Assembly: GCA_030267565.1 (NCBI GenBank)
Contig: BRXU01000007.1
Span: forward strand, 1,240,001-1,304,000
DNA length: 64,000 nt
Source of the DNA: Pleodorina starrii
Taxonomy: Eukaryota; Chlorophyta; Chlorophyceae; Chlamydomonadales; Volvocaceae
Reading direction: 5' to 3'
The notes under the pieces are model-generated. The model worked only from the letters and a program-made list of their open reading frames with translations. It had not been told where the DNA came from and made no database searches. Each line of letters starts with the position of its first letter. The stretch's first letter is position 1. Positions 1 through 13,000 of the stretch are shown here, piece by piece. A program made the position numbers and the translations under genes.

Positions 1-149
1 TGGGTGGTACCTGGGTGCACGTGCGGGATATCTGGGGGTGATACGCACGCGCACTGGCATGGCCGCACGCGCCGACTGGCCCCCCGACCTTCCCAGCCCT
101 CAGCCTTTTTTGCGGTATTGCTTTTATTACTCCCTCCCTCCCGAGTCTC

Positions 150-2654
150 CTACAGACCCCCCTGATCCGCCACCGCCGCTCCGCTTCCGTTCCAAAAACG
201 CGGTGCGGGCGTTATCGGGTCACTGTCGCCGCCTCGCAGCAGCAGCTGCTGCTGCTGCTGCTGCTGCGTCGGCGGCTGCGCGGGCGGCGTAGCCACCCCC
301 GGCGGTGACCCGAGCGAGCAGCTGTGCGCGGGCGACAGGGCGCTTGACGGCGTCATGCCGCCGAGGCCTCCGCCGATACCGACGCCGATGTCCAGCGGGT
401 ACTTCGGGTGTGAGTTCCCCGGCGGCTTCCCCGGCAGCCGCACCTCCCCGCTTTCCTCCACCTGCGGTTGCGGTTGGACCAACAGCTGCTGCGTCAGAAA
501 GTGCTGTAGCTGTGGCTTCTGCTGCTGCGGCGGCGGCGGCAGCGGCGGCGGCGGCGGCGGCCCCAACGGCTGCTCGTCCAGCGGATCCTCCGGAGCGGTC
601 CCCGCCGCCGCGTCGCCTCCGCCTCCGCCTCCGCCGCCCTCTGCGCTGTTGCTGCTGAGCTCCATCCCCGTGGCGCCCCCGCCGCCGCCGCCGCCGCCGC
701 AGCCCCCGCCGCCGCCTTCAGACATGCCATCGGATACGGCGCTGTCCGAGCAGGATACCGCCGACCGCAACCATCCCCCAGAGCCCAAGCCACAGCGCAT
801 GGCTGGCGTTGAAACCCTCGTCGCCGCCGCCGCCGCCGCCGGCGTCGCCGTTGCCGTCACCGAGGCGGCGGCGACGCCGGCAGCGACAGAGGTGGACACG
901 CCGCCGGCGCATTCGGGGCTGACCGACTCAGCCATGCCGACGCCGCCGCCACCGCCGGCACTGACGTGGAAACCAACGATAACGGCCGAGGGAGCGGACG
1001 TGGCGGCGACGACGGCGACGGCGGCGGCGCCTCCGCCGTCGGAAGTGTTCTCTTCCGCGCGCCTGGAGATCGATCGCAGCAGCGCCGTCTTACGCAAGTC
1101 CAGGCCGCCGAATCGGGTGTCGCTGGGGGAGGTGGGGATTTCGGGTAGCAGCCCTCGACCTGACGCCGCGTGGCCCCGAGGGTACGGGCCGCGCAGCACT
1201 TGTTGTTGTTGCTGCTGCTGCTGCTGCTGGTGTTGGTGTTGCTGGTGTTGATGTTGCTGGTGTTGGTGGTGTGGGGAGGAACACGCGCATGCCGGCCCCG
1301 CCGGGGGCGCGCCCTGCGAGGCCTCCGACAGCCGCCGCGGGAAGGCGCCTTGCGCTGCAAACGGCGAGCCGGGGGATCCCACTGCACCACCACCGCCGCC
1401 GCTCCCGAGGCCAAAGCCGACGCCGCTACCGCAATGCACACCGGTCGCCGCCGCCACCGCTGGCGCCGCTCGGCCGCTGATACAGGCAGCGGCGCATCCC
1501 CCATGTGCGCCGAACCCTTGCCCCACCGTCGCCGCCGCTGCCGCCGCCGCCGCCCCAGCCGCAGGCGCTCCGGAACCAGGGGCCCACAGCAGGCCGCTGA
1601 GACTCACGGAGCGCTCTCGCTCGTCCAGAAGCTCCGAATCCGCGGTCTCGCTGGTGGAGTCGGCAGCGGCGAACGAAACCGAGGCCCTGCCGAAACCGCC
1701 GCCGCCGCCGGCCCCGCCGCCGCCGCCAGTCCCGCCCTGCGAGACCGACACCGAGATGGACGCGTCGCTGGTGATCATGGGTTGCAGGATCTCCCCACCG
1801 GCGTCCGCCAGGCCCTCACTCATCTCCGAGACGCACGTGCGCTGAGGGCTGCAGCCGCCGGGCGGCGTGAGGAAGCCGTAGGCGTAGGGCGCCGGGTGCG
1901 AGTGCGGGTGCGGCGGCAGGGGATGCGGGAAGGGCGGCAGGGGCGGCTGCGGGAGCAGGTCCTCGCCGGGGCTGCCGGGGTGGCCGCCGGCGGGCGTAAG
2001 AGGCGGAAGCGGCGCGGCGGCGCCGGCTGAGGTACTGGGCCGCAGATTCATGTGGCGCGTGAGATTGCTCGCCATCACCTGAAGAGGCGGGGCGAGGAGA
2101 GAGCGGCGAGACGAGGACGTGGGTTATCCACGTATAGCCCGGAGCCCGTGAACGGTAAAGTAACAGAAGAAGGTCGAGGACGGGGGGGGAGGTGTGGGGT
2201 TAGGGCGGGGAATGGATGGGCGATGTGGGTTTTGTGGGTCAGCGCGGGAGACGCATGGCGTGGAGCAGAGCTTGGGTTTTGGGGTGCGGGTGGCAGCTGG
2301 CTGGGCCGTACTGACGATGCGGTGGGGTCAGGGGAGGAGAGAGCGGCGGGGAGGGGGAAGGTTTTAGGCACATGTAGAGGGCCGGAAGAGACCGCCTCTG
2401 CCTCCGACGGAGGCCGGGATGTGGCCCAGACGCACCTCGGACAAGTACCGCTTCGAGGACTGTGCGTTGTAGTCGATGTCGGGGTCGCTGACGGGCGAGT
2501 AACGCCAGGTGCCGCCGCCAAACACGTCATCGTAGGAAGCTGTGTCCGGTCCAGGGTTGCTCCGCTGACGTTTTCGCATGTGACCGTGAACGAGCGGCGA
2601 GTGCTGGCTGCTCAGCGGGGGGCCCTCGCCGGAGCCTGCGCCCCGTCCTTCCAT
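150..2654 (-). CDS. Low-complexity protein of unknown function, two exons
   Basis: Two exons on the minus strand: 2654-2436 and 2078-150, joined by a 357-base intron with a GTGCGT donor and a CTTCAG acceptor. The frame runs through the junction (SSKRYLSE then VMASNLTRHM). The product is about 715 residues. The first 73 residues are of normal complexity, with a basic stretch HMRKRQRS that could act in nuclear targeting. The rest is dominated by Gly, Ala, Pro and Gln runs, including a Gln block near 1215, with scattered Ser/Thr-rich pieces such as MRCGLGSGGWLRSAVSCSDS. No domain was recognised. The start at 2654 is the first ATG of the open frame. The intron carries one copy of dispersed repeat A. 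The 3' end is less certain because extra splicing inside the low-complexity part cannot be excluded. It is divergent from the next gene. Confidence 0.62.
2122..2160 (-). repeat. Dispersed repeat A, good copy
   Basis: GGTTATCCACGTATAGCCCG then GAGCCCGTGAACGGTAAAG, within the intron of the first gene. The bases beyond the core (GTAACAGAAGAAGG) also resemble the flank of the copy at 36122. Confidence 0.8.
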
Positions 2655-3413
2655 GGCAGGGAGAAAACGTCGGGCCCGATGAGGCGCGCAACACCGTCAC
2701 ATATCTTTGTTACTGCAACTGGATTTATAACAAGACCCAAAGGCAGTTTCGCGCTGTTGGTGCCCTTCAGTGGCTATATGGGTTACAGCCTTGCCCTGGG
2801 CTGGTTGGTTTTCAGGAGCGTTCTGGAAACAGATAGCGATGATACTACAAGATGATTGCTGAATACAAGAAATAAGTTAATATAATGAGTTTAATGTGCT
2901 CCGCACATCGCGGGTACGGAAACCGAATCCTTCGTTGCCAAGCGCGAGAGCGCACCCAAGGAGTTGCGTAATACCTTCATATTGTATTCGTGGATATATT
3001 TTGAGTGGATTCTGCGCTGGTCTGTACCTTACAAAAGAACCTTCCGATCGTCGCAAAGATGCAGGTGCAGTGCAGATGGGCAAAGCACTTCCACGAAACT
3101 TTTAAAATTACGAGAATCTGACGCTTCGTTTGATGGTAATTCTTGTCACGCAGGCCCTGCGGGTTCGCGTCGCAACACCTGCCGGCATTACTAGGTGCGG
3201 TCCAGACGACGGTCCAAGTCGTCCCAGCGTCCGTTCGTCGATCTGCGCTGGCGCCTCGTAACACAGAATTGCCGATGCTTTCTTGTAGGACGGTGCCGTT
3301 ATGCCCAGCACTTCTGCGCCAGCGCGGGCGCGTGGGCGCCGTCCTGGTCCGGGCGTCCAACGACAGCAAAGACAGCCTTGTGTCGGGTGAGCGACGCACA
3401 AGCTGCAAAAAAC
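2655..3413. promoter_or_regulatory. Shared upstream region of a divergent gene pair
   Basis: About 760 bases separate the ATG at 2654 (minus) from the first plausible ATG of the plus-strand gene. The middle part is clearly less GC-rich than the flanking coding DNA, as expected of a promoter and 5' UTR. I see no clear TATA box or repeat. The 5' exon of the plus gene could also lie here. Confidence 0.4.
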
Positions 3414-4597
3414 ATGCCAAAACAGCCCACGTCTCGCTCCATGGCGGGCGCCCTGTCTCTGTTGCTGCCGTGCTGCTGCGTCCGCCGCCGCCGCTGCCGC
3501 CACTGCTGCTGCTGCCGCTGCTGCCAACCCAGATCCTCCGCGCTCCACATCCCCGCTTCGCTCCGAACCGCATCATCATCTCTCCCGTTGCCGATACCAA
3601 TCCCATCCTTCATTACCCTCATGTGCACGTGTGTGTGTGCACGTGTGTGTGTGCACGTGTGTGTGTGCACGTGTGTGTGCCCAGATGCTATCAAGGCTGC
3701 AAGCGGCCTGGTGGATAAGGCCACTGAGCTGGTGCCTGAGAGCGTGCCTCGACCAGCCGCAAAGACGGGCGTCACCATCGCTGGGATCATGTTCATATTC
3801 TGGCTGCTCCAAAAGGCAAGCAGCGGGCCGGCGGCGGCAGCCGCATGCGCCCGCGCGCTGGGGTCCGGGGGCGAGGAGTGAGGGCGGATTCACTCTAGGC
3901 GGGGTTGAGGGGGTTGAGGGGGCTGACGGGGGAGCTGGTGTCGTTGGGATGTGGGTTTTGTGGAGACGGCCGGTAAGTGTGTCCTGGCGTGTGGGGTGTC
4001 CTGTCCTGACTGGTTTGGAGGGGGGCACCAGGAGGGGGCTGTGCCCACCGGCACGTGACTCCCTCGCCCGAGTGCGGCACATGTGTGTCATGCCGCACAT
4101 GACACGTTCCCTACCGCCCCCCATGGCCCATGGGCCCTGCGCGTTCGCCCGGTAGCCCACCTCAATCTCCCGTGCCCGCCCGCCTCATCCATCCATACAG
4201 CTCGCCCGCCTCATCCGCCTCTCCGCCCGCCTCCACGATCGCCTCCCCGGCCCGCCCATCCCGCCTCCCTGCCGGATCCGCTCGCTCCCGAACGTGGCCT
4301 CTGTCCCTCCGCTGCGCTACCGTATCTCCTTTTACCTGTATCTTTTACCTTCTTTCCTTCCTGCCTGCCTGCCTGCCCGCTCAGGTCATCTCGGGTGTGG
4401 TGACGCTGGCGCTCTTCGCGGGCGTGGGCTACTACTTCCTGACGCAGCAGGGGGCGGGCGCCGACAAGGACGGTGACGCGATCGACGTGACGTCATCCTC
4501 GTCGTCGTCCTCCTCGAAGAAGAAGGGCGGCCGCAGCGGTGACGACCTGGACGACCCGCTGGCGGAGGCGCGGCGCATCATGGACAAGTACAAGTAA
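3414..4597 (+). CDS. Small membrane protein, organelle-targeted by inference
   Basis: Two exons are well supported. The exon at 3685-3815 reads DAIKAASGLVDKATELVPES, then a hydrophobic stretch TGVTIAGIMFIFWLLQK. The exon at 4385-4597 reads VISGVVTLALFAGVGYYFLT, then a Ser/Lys/Asp linker and a charged C-terminus DDPLAEARRIMDKYK. Together they give one long or two adjacent membrane segments with an acidic tail. The intron between them begins with GC, not GT (AAAAG|GCAAGC), and the frame is kept. The first exon is not resolved. The ATG at 3414 opens a basic, Cys/Leu/Arg-rich frame that could be a chloroplast transit peptide, but its donor lies in a GT-rich repeat and cannot be chosen by eye. The compact form resembles conserved thylakoid proteins of green plants; that is inference and I cannot name the family. 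Confidence 0.62.
3622..3684 (+). repeat. GT/GCAC microsatellite at a splice acceptor
   Basis: Units of TGCACGTGTGTGTG repeat about four times and end directly at the CCCAG acceptor of the exon at 3685, replacing the usual pyrimidine tract. This hides the first intron boundary of the small membrane protein gene. Confidence 0.75.
4288..4345 (+). repeat. Dispersed repeat B, degenerate copy
   Basis: The stretch GTCCCTCCGCTGCGCTACCG followed by TATCTCCTTTT matches one half of repeat family B (see the copy at 55446). It lies in the last intron of the small membrane protein gene. Confidence 0.5.
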
Positions 4598-5939
4598 ATG
4601 AGCTGAGGACACAACGGGGCGGATGGCGGAGACACGGGCGGGGTGAAGACACGGGCGGGATAAAGACACGACAATGTGACACGGCGGAGGAGGGAAACGA
4701 CCCAAGTGAGGAGATGAGAGTTGACAGATACGGCAGGGGGAGATGACATGGCAGGGAAGTAAAGTCAAATGACCGGTGAAGAAGCCGTCTGGGGGGTGGG
4801 CTGAGCGACGGGCCGATGGGCTGCGTTGTGGGCGGGGCCGCAGCCAGGCAGCGGGATGCCGGACGTCGGAGGGAGACGTGCGCAAGGTGGGAGGGCGGAG
4901 GGCCAAGAGGCGGGGCCGCCCTGGGCCGCCGGAGAAGCGGCGGGGCGGCAGCGGAAGGTGGCTTGACGGGGGAGCGAGAAAGAAGGAAGGAGGAGCCGCA
5001 GCGAACTACATGATAAGTAGTGGCAGGGGAAGGGAGGAGGGCAGGTGGCATTGGGTCGCGGGGCCGGCGCCCCTGTAGGAGTCACCTGGGGGGGGCAGGG
5101 ACTTGGGTTTTATGTACTGGGTGCGTCCCCTGAAGCGTTTCGAGGGGCTTGACTACTTCTTGTTTCGTTTTTTGCGGCGGGGGAGAAGGGAGGCGGCGGG
5201 TCGGGTTTGGGGTTTCGGGCGTCGCGCCGCTGTGTGCGCAGCGGCGGCGCCCAGGAGGTTTTGCGTTGAGGCGGCCAGGCACCCGGTCGGTTTCTGGATT
5301 TTGAATAGGTCACGTGGTGTTGATAGCGTGGTTATGACGTGGAAGGTAAGATATGGGGAAAACGATTACCGGTATGGCAGGAGAGAGCTTTGAGAAGCAG
5401 AGTGTTATTTGATGGCTGGGGCAGTAACCGTTAGGTTTTATGTGAGCGTGTGGCGCATTTAGGGGGCGCAATGGTACTATATAGTATTTGTGTGCTTGCT
5501 CTTTTTTAAATGGGTCAGGTTTTGAGGGCTGCAGCCGGATGGTCTGGAGTCTTGCTGTCGGAGGGTCCATGTCCTGGGAGGTCCTGGGATCGACCGTGTA
5601 TGGGGGAGACGGGAGAGCACGTTTTATCAGGCCCCGTGTGTGCGTGTGTCTCATTTTCTAGGCATCGCGACACGCCCTTGGCTGAGCGGCTCTTTCTCAT
5701 CTCGATGGACAGGCGACCTATTCGTGTTCAGAGTTGCCGCACAAGTTTGAGTTCCGGCGTCCTGAGCGGCGGGGCTCTTGTACGTAAGCGTGTCGTACTC
5801 GCTCGTCGAAAGGTCGGTTCGATGTAAAGCAAGTTATTAACCAAGAATGGCCTTGATATGTCTCTGCTGGTATGTGCATTTTAAATGACGCAACTTATTC
5901 CAACATACCGGAGACATCACACGCTGAGCCGGTGGAACC
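4598..5939. other. Intergenic region, no gene seen
   Basis: This stretch lies between the stop at 4597 and the MOT1 start at 5940. Open frames here (for example 5510-5827) show no splice-consistent or family-like protein. The first half is G-rich on the plus strand. The last ~600 bases are lower in GC and probably hold the MOT1 promoter and 5' leader. The word CGATTACCGGTATGGC near 5365 recurs near 20250. Confidence 0.5.
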
Positions 5940-6972
5940 ATGACTGCCAAACCGCAATCCTCAAGCCGTCTCCAGAAGCTTCTAAACCTCCTTGAAAGTG
6001 AGTAACACCAAAAGATGCAGCAAGCGATGGCAAACGAAGCAGGTGTCCTGACGCGAGCTTCCCTTGGTTGTAGCCGGAACCTCTGATGCGACCCGAAAGG
6101 CCGCAGCCAAGCAGTTGTCTGAGATAGCGAGGGCTCACCCCGACCAGCTGCTCTCGACAGTTCAAAAGGTGCGTCATGGCGCGCAGCGTGCGCCGACACA
6201 ACCGCCCCAGCAACCCTGGTCGCGCCTAGCCCTTGCTAGTAACTCGTATCTCCAGCACACAACACGACAAAGTGATCAGACCCCAGTCCAACGCCGATCG
6301 AACCCGTGTCCCCTTTGGATGTCGGTCGCGCAGGTGCATGTCTACCTGTACAATAAGAGCTGGGAAACCCGCGTGGCAGCGGGCGAAGCTCTCGCTTATC
6401 TAGCCGACATCTTTGAGCACCACACGCCGGATGATCTGCGGCGGCAGGCGCTGGCGTGCGGCGTGTCCGATGATGCCCTCGCCCAGGCATTGGGGCCGGA
6501 TGGCCCCCTCACCTTTTCAAATTTCAGCCTGCAGCACGTCCTTGAGCGGGGGACGCCCCTCGGCGCTTCGGGAGGCCAGGTGCGCAGCGGCCCCTGCAGG
6601 AGCCGCCCGCCCCACTCTGACCCACACCAACAACACGGCTTCCCGCCCTTGCAAGGCAAAACCCCCCATCGGCGCTGCACAAAACGGCGTTGCACGAGCA
6701 CCCACCACCCCATCCACCGCCCCTCCTACACCCCACCCTGTCCCACACCCGGTCCTTGTGCCCCTACTCCCGCCCCTCCCCTCCCCTCCCCTTGGTCTTG
6801 CAATGCTGAAACCGGCACAGGAGTTTGACCTGGTTCTGGAGCCGGGGCTAACTGCCAAGGCCCGCCTTGCGGCCCAGCGGGACATGCTCAAGAAGCGGCT
6901 GGGATTGGACCGGGACATGGGCCTGGACGCCGATGCGCTCTTCAACGATGAAGACCTGGAGGCGGCGGAGGA

Positions 6973-7005
<33 letters not shown>

Positions 7006-10000
7006 CGCTCTCCACAGCCGGGGATTTGGGTCGGGCGGCGGCGGAGCCGCCGCCGCGGCGGGCGGGCCCGGAGGGCCCGCAGGGCCTGGCGCGGCGAAGC
7101 AGCAGCAGCAGCAGCAGGTGGCGGCGCAGGAGCTGCTTCGCAGTATGGATTCGGAGAAGTTGTCGGCGCGGGAGCGGAATCGGCTGAAGCGGAAGGCCAA
7201 GGCGCTGGGGCGAGTGGACTCCCTGAGGTCGGGGGAGCCGGGGGGCGGCGGCAGCGGAGGAGGTGGAAGCAGCGGAGGTGGCAGCGGAGGAGGCGGGGGG
7301 CCGCAGCAGTACGGGTCGGGGGCGGGGGCAAGCAGACACAAGGTGAGGTTGCGGAGCGGACGAGGCGCGGGTGTGAGTTTTGGGTTGGGGTTGCCAGGGT
7401 GTTTGAGCGGCGCGGTGGGGCTCCCCGGAGAAGGGCGGTGCGCGTGAGCACGGTGGGATGACCGGAGGTTAGAGTAAGTGATTGCCTATTTGGGCCGTGT
7501 GGTCTGTTGTCGTGCTGTGCGGTGCGTTGGGGGGCGTTTGGGGGCGGGCGTTGGCGGATGCCGGAGGTCGGGGGTTACGAGGCGGGAACCCGGATGCCGG
7601 GGTTGGGAGCTGAGGAGTGGAAGAGGAGCGGGAGAGGGCAAAGGTATGTGTCATCGATCCCCCGCCGATCCGCCGCCGATCCGTTGGCATGCCTTGTCTC
7701 GAGACCTCCCTGGAGCGACACTCCCCACTCGTGGCCTGTCGGCCTTCGGAAGTCCCCCTGTGCCGCACCTGACCGCCCCCCGACCCGACCCGACAAGACC
7801 CGACCCGACCCACATCGCGCCATCCGAAGTCTAGAACCTGTCGCGCACGCCACTACGCGTTTGTTTTGTCCTCCCTGCCCCACTCAAGAGTTGTTTTGTT
7901 GCCTGCCGTACAGTCACCGTTGGACGGCGACGGCAGCGCCGGCGAGGAGGGCGCCGGCGGGGGCGGGTCGGCCGCGGCGGCGGCGGCGCTGTCGGTCGAG
8001 GTCGGCGAAGACGAGGTACGGTGTACGGGAGTCCTGCAAATGTTGTCGTATTCTCTCTTCCCCAACCCCACCCCCCAGCGCGCTCTCGGCTGCGTTTGGA
8101 CTGGGACCTTGGGGGGCGATAGGCGTGCTTACGCGCGCCCTATCTGCAAGTACGGCACGTGTGCCGTACCCATCGTACCCTGCCGGACACGCTCGTGTGG
8201 GTCGTGGGTCGTGGAGTCTTGAGTGTCTCGTGCTCCCCCGCGGCGCGCCAAGAGAGGCTGTCGAATCGCTGTCGCGATGGGCCCTTGCTTTTGTCAAGTT
8301 GCTACGATGATCTGTTGTTGCGGTCGGCCAGACTTTTAATCTGAAGAGTTGCGGCTCTTTAGAGTTGTGGCGACGATCTGCTGGTGAGGGTAAATGCGTG
8401 TGCGTGTCGTCGTTTGGTCGCCCGCCGCCACCGTGCTTCCGAACTCGCGCAGGTCCAGCAGGTTTCGGAGGGCGGTTGGCCGTTTCAGCGGTTGGGCGAC
8501 CAGCTGGTGGTTGACAGCCTGGATCCGGTGTGGGAAGTACGACACGGTGCCGTACTGGCGCTCCGGGAGCTCCTGCGCGGCCACGCGGCGGCGGCGGGTG
8601 TGGAGGTCCCCCTGGAGGGAGTGCCTTCGGGCTGGGCGGTGCCGGGCGGGCAAGGTAAGGGGAGACGGGGGAGTAGCAAGAGAATTTCGCAGCGGAGAAG
8701 GAGACGGCGTTAGCGAACGGACCCAGAAGGGAAGCGGGGGGAGTGGGCGGGGCGAGGGGCATGGCTTCCTGTTTATTTTTTCTCACGTCCTGGACTCTGT
8801 GTTCCTTTGCCGGCTATGCTACACAAATACACAATAACACGTTACACCAGCCCTTCTCCTCCCTCCTTCGCTCCCTCGCTCCATGCCGTTTCGCGTCGCG
8901 TCGCTTGCCCTCGCGCGCCCCTCCTTCCCTCTCTCCCGACGTGCCGCCCAGGCAAGCGCGGGTTGGGCTCGGTGGGTGCGGCCCAGGTCGCCGCCGCGCG
9001 GGTCGCCAACCGGCGGTGGCTGGAGGACTGCATCGTGCACCTGGTGTGTGTGCTGGCGCTGGACCGATTCGGAGACTACGGCTCGGACCAGGTGGGGTGG
9101 GGTGGGGTGTGTGGGGTTAGGGGTTATCCACGGGGTTTGGGGGGATGCGTGTGTGTATGTGCGTATCTGTATTTTGGTGGGTGGGGGGAGTAGGGGTGGG
9201 GTATGAGCTACGGGGGCCAGAGGATCTGGGGACCGGCTGGGGGTGGGTGGGTGAATGGGTGGGTGGGGGCCGGGCGACGGTTTACCTTGACTGTGGGGTT
9301 TTTGTGGGGGATGGCGGCGGCGGGAGCTGGCGGTGGCGGCCCCGCAGGCTCCCCCCCCACCCACCCACACACACGCACGCGCCCCTCTCCCTGCCCTCCC
9401 CTCCCTCCCTGCCCTCGCACCACACACCCCCACATTCCCCTCCCTCGCCACCTCCCTCCCTCCCTCCCCTCCTCAACCCGCAGGTGACTGCCCCCGTGCG
9501 TGAGACCGCCGCCCAGGCTCTGGGTATGGCCCTCACTGCTTGCGACCCGGAGTCGGTGGCGGCGGTGGCGGCCATGCTCCGGGAGCTGCAGAGCCACACG
9601 GACTGGAGGATAAGATACGGTGAGGAGGGAGTTACGGGGGTTACGGGGTTCGGGGTTTGGGGGGGGGTTACGGGGTTGGGGGTCGAGGGTTGCGGGTTGG
9701 GGGTTGGGGCAGGCTCGCACGAGGGGCTCCGCCTCCCGTCCCCTCGCGCACCCTGTCAGCCTGTGTCAGCTAAAGCCGCTTTTTGAACTGACGTACCCTT
9801 GAAACCCCTCGGAAGCCCCGAAACCGTCCCCCGCTCTGCCGGTGGGTTGCTGCAACCGCAGCTGCAGCTGCAACCACCACCAACCGATGCAGATACCACA
9901 TGCCAACCTCCAGCCCCCACAACCCGGACCTCACCACGCGGCTCCTGTCTCTCATGTTGCGTGCAATCCGCCACTCAACTCGCAGCTTGCAGCTTGTTCC

Positions 10001-13000
10001 TAAACTCTTCCCCCCCCCCCCCCGCCCACTCCCTGACCCCCATCCGCCCCGCCCCGCCCCTCCCCGCTCCGCAGGCGGCTTCTGCGGCCTCAAGTACATG
10101 TTGGCTGCCCGCCTGGATCTGGCCCCGCTGCTGCTGCCGGCCGCACTGCCGTTGCTGCGGAGGGGACTGGCGGACCCGGATGACGACGTGCGGGCAGCGT
10201 GTGCGGATGCGCTGGTGCCGGTGGCGGGGGCGCTGCGGGTGGTGGGGCCGCAGGTGGGGATGGGGGGGGCGGGGGGGGGGGGTAAGGGGTGTGTTGCGCC
10301 GTCCATTGCCGCAGAAGTGTGCGCTCTTCTGCACCTGACCCCTCCTGACCTGACCTGACCTGACCTGATCTTACCCCCACGTCAACTCTCCTTTCCGGAT
10401 TTGTCATGTCCCCACCTGTCCCCTCGTGTCCCCTCCCCTCTTATTATCCCCTCCACTCACCTCTCGTCCCGTGGATAACTCCCGACCCGACCCGACCCGA
10501 CCCGGCGCAGGCAGTGGCGGAGCTCCGAGCCCAGCTGTGGGACCTCCTCCCCCAACTCTCCGACCTCTCCGCAGCAACAAACAGCGTCATGTCGCTGCTG
10601 GCGCACCTGTACGGCAGCGACCACGGCGCCGCCGCCGCCGCCGCTGCCGCCGCCGCGAGCGAGGAGCTGATGGCGCTGGTGCCGCGGCTCTTTCCGTTTG
10701 TACGGCACACGTTGAGCACCGTACGCGCGTCGGTGATGCAGTGCCTGGAGCGGATGATGGCGGCGCCGCCGCTGCCGACGGAGGCGGACGCCGCCGCCGC
10801 CGTCGCGGCGGCGGCGGCGGCGGCGCTGCCGCCGCCGGCGTGGCTACAGCCGCTGGTGCCGGCGCTGATTCAGTTGGTTTTTCAGAACGTTATGGTGGAA
10901 GGGGAACAGCGCGTGCTGGATGTGTCGGTTCGGGTGTGGCGGCTGCTGGTACGACGGGCGGCGCCGATGACGCTGTGCGAGATGCTGGTTCCGGAGCAGC
11001 TCCGGGCGCTCATGGCGCTGGGCTCGACGCAGGTATGGCGCACGCGCTGTACGACGCTTGCTGTACGGCGGGCGGGGGCTTGGCGGAGGGGCGTGTGAAC
11101 TGGAGCGGCTAGGCGGGGGTGGGGGTGGGAGGGGAAGGGTGTTTTTTTTTGCTGTTGGGACAGTACGATGGGGGTGGTGGGGGGTTTGGGATACGGGAGA
11201 CGGGGGTATATGGGAAAACGCTACGTGCTTGGTGTTACTCCTTACCCGTGTTATGCTGTTACTTTTGCCGTACACGTGCACGTGCAGGTCGGCCGCGCAC
11301 TGGATCCCAACCTCGTGCTGGTGCCGTACGCCGGCGAGCCCGGCCGGCTCATCACGCTGGCGCTTGTACGGCAGCTGACAGCCTCGGCGCCTGGCGGCGC
11401 CGCCGACCCCGCCGCCGCCGCGGCGGCGGCGGCCTCCACCTTTCGCAGCCCCAAGCGCGCGCGCGGCTCCGGCAAGCAGCAGCAGCAGCAGGCCGCCGCG
11501 GCGGCGGCCGCCGCCGCCGCCGCCGCCGCCGCCGCGGCGGCGGCGGCCGCCGCCGGGCCGGCCGTGCCTACCGACTTCATCGTCGGCACGCAGGGCGAGG
11601 AGGCCGTGGCGCGGATGCGCACCACCGCCGCGTCCTGTCTGGGAACGCTGCTGGCGGCGGCGCACGCCGGCGGCTCCGCCGCCGCCGCGCTGGAGCTACT
11701 CGCCGGTCTGTCGTCGCCCTCGGCCACCGCCCGTCAATTCGCCGCCCTGACGGCGTGCGCCTGGCTGTCGTACGCCAAGCAGCAGCTGCGGCTGCTGCAG
11801 CAGCCGGAGCTGTTACAGCATGGCGCCGCGGCGGCGGAGGCGCCGCCGCCGCCGGGGGGAATGCTGCTGCTGCCGCAGCCGCTGCTGATGGCGGTCTTTG
11901 CGGCGCTGGCGGCGACGTCGTGCGTGACGCCGCTGGCGCCGGCATCGCTGCTGCCGTACGCCGAGGTAGTGCCGTACTATGCGCAGATGCGGCGGGAGGT
12001 GCTGGCTCTGGTGGCGGCGGCGGTGGAGGTGCACGTGCTGTTGCCGCTGCCGCAGGGGGTGGCGGTGGAGGCCGTGAGTGTGGAACATGCGACGGCACTT
12101 GTGAGGGCGGCGGCGGCGGCGGGTCCGCTGGAGGGCTCTCCGCTGGCGCTGGCGTGCTCGCGGCTCAGCGGCGTGCTGGCGTCGTTGCAGGTAACGGTGA
12201 AGGGGAAGCCTGCCGGCGGATGCGTAGAAAAGAAAGGGACTGACCCGTGGGTCAGTTGCTGAGGACTGACCCGTGGGTCGGTCGCTGAGGACTGACCCGT
12301 GGGACGCTCCTACCCCCCGCTCCTACCCTTCAGGCGCTGGAGCAGTACCTCCACGTCACCGCCCTGGCCTTCATGGCGGCTGCCTGCGTGCACAGCGGGG
12401 CCCTGCCCGACAAGTTCAACACCGTCATCCAACCGCTCATGAACTGCCTGCGGAGGGAGCCGCAGCTGAGACTGCAGGTCCGTGTGTGTATGGGCGTGTG
12501 TCCGTGTATCCGTGTGGATCCGTGTGTCCGTGTGTGTATGTGCGTGTGTCCCTCCCCCTCCCCCTCACGGACGCGTGCCCATCCGTGGATGACCCCCTTC
12601 CCTCCTTCCCTCCCTCGCCTGCCTGCCCCCTCCAGGAGGTGTGTGCCGAGGGCCTGGCTGAGCTCCTGGCTCTGTGCTCGGGTCGCACCCCCAGTCCCAA
12701 CGACAAGCTGGTGAGGAACCTCGTGGCGATGGCCACCGCGGACCTCATGGCGGCAGCGGCAGCGACGGCGGCGACGGCGACGGCGGGGCTGGGCCCGCAG
12801 CAACCGAGCGAAGGTGGGTGTGGGAAGCAGCAGCAACAGCAACAGCGGGTCAGTGTTGGCGGTTGCTTGGGGCTGCGGTTGCGGGTCGTTACAATCCTGT
12901 TGCCGCCCCCCCGCCCTCGCGCCCACAGACCTTGCCAGCGGCGGCGGCGGCGGAGGCGGAGGCGGTCCGCAGAGCGTCTCCCGTATCAGTCGCCGCGGCG

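Noticed and set aside
355..2030. Long plus-strand frames opposite the first gene
   Set aside because: GC-rich low-complexity DNA leaves several frames open on both strands. Only the minus frame connects through a proper splice junction to a normal-complexity first exon.
5510..5827. 105-codon plus-strand frame upstream of MOT1
   Set aside because: No splice support, no family-like content, and it lies where the MOT1 promoter is expected.
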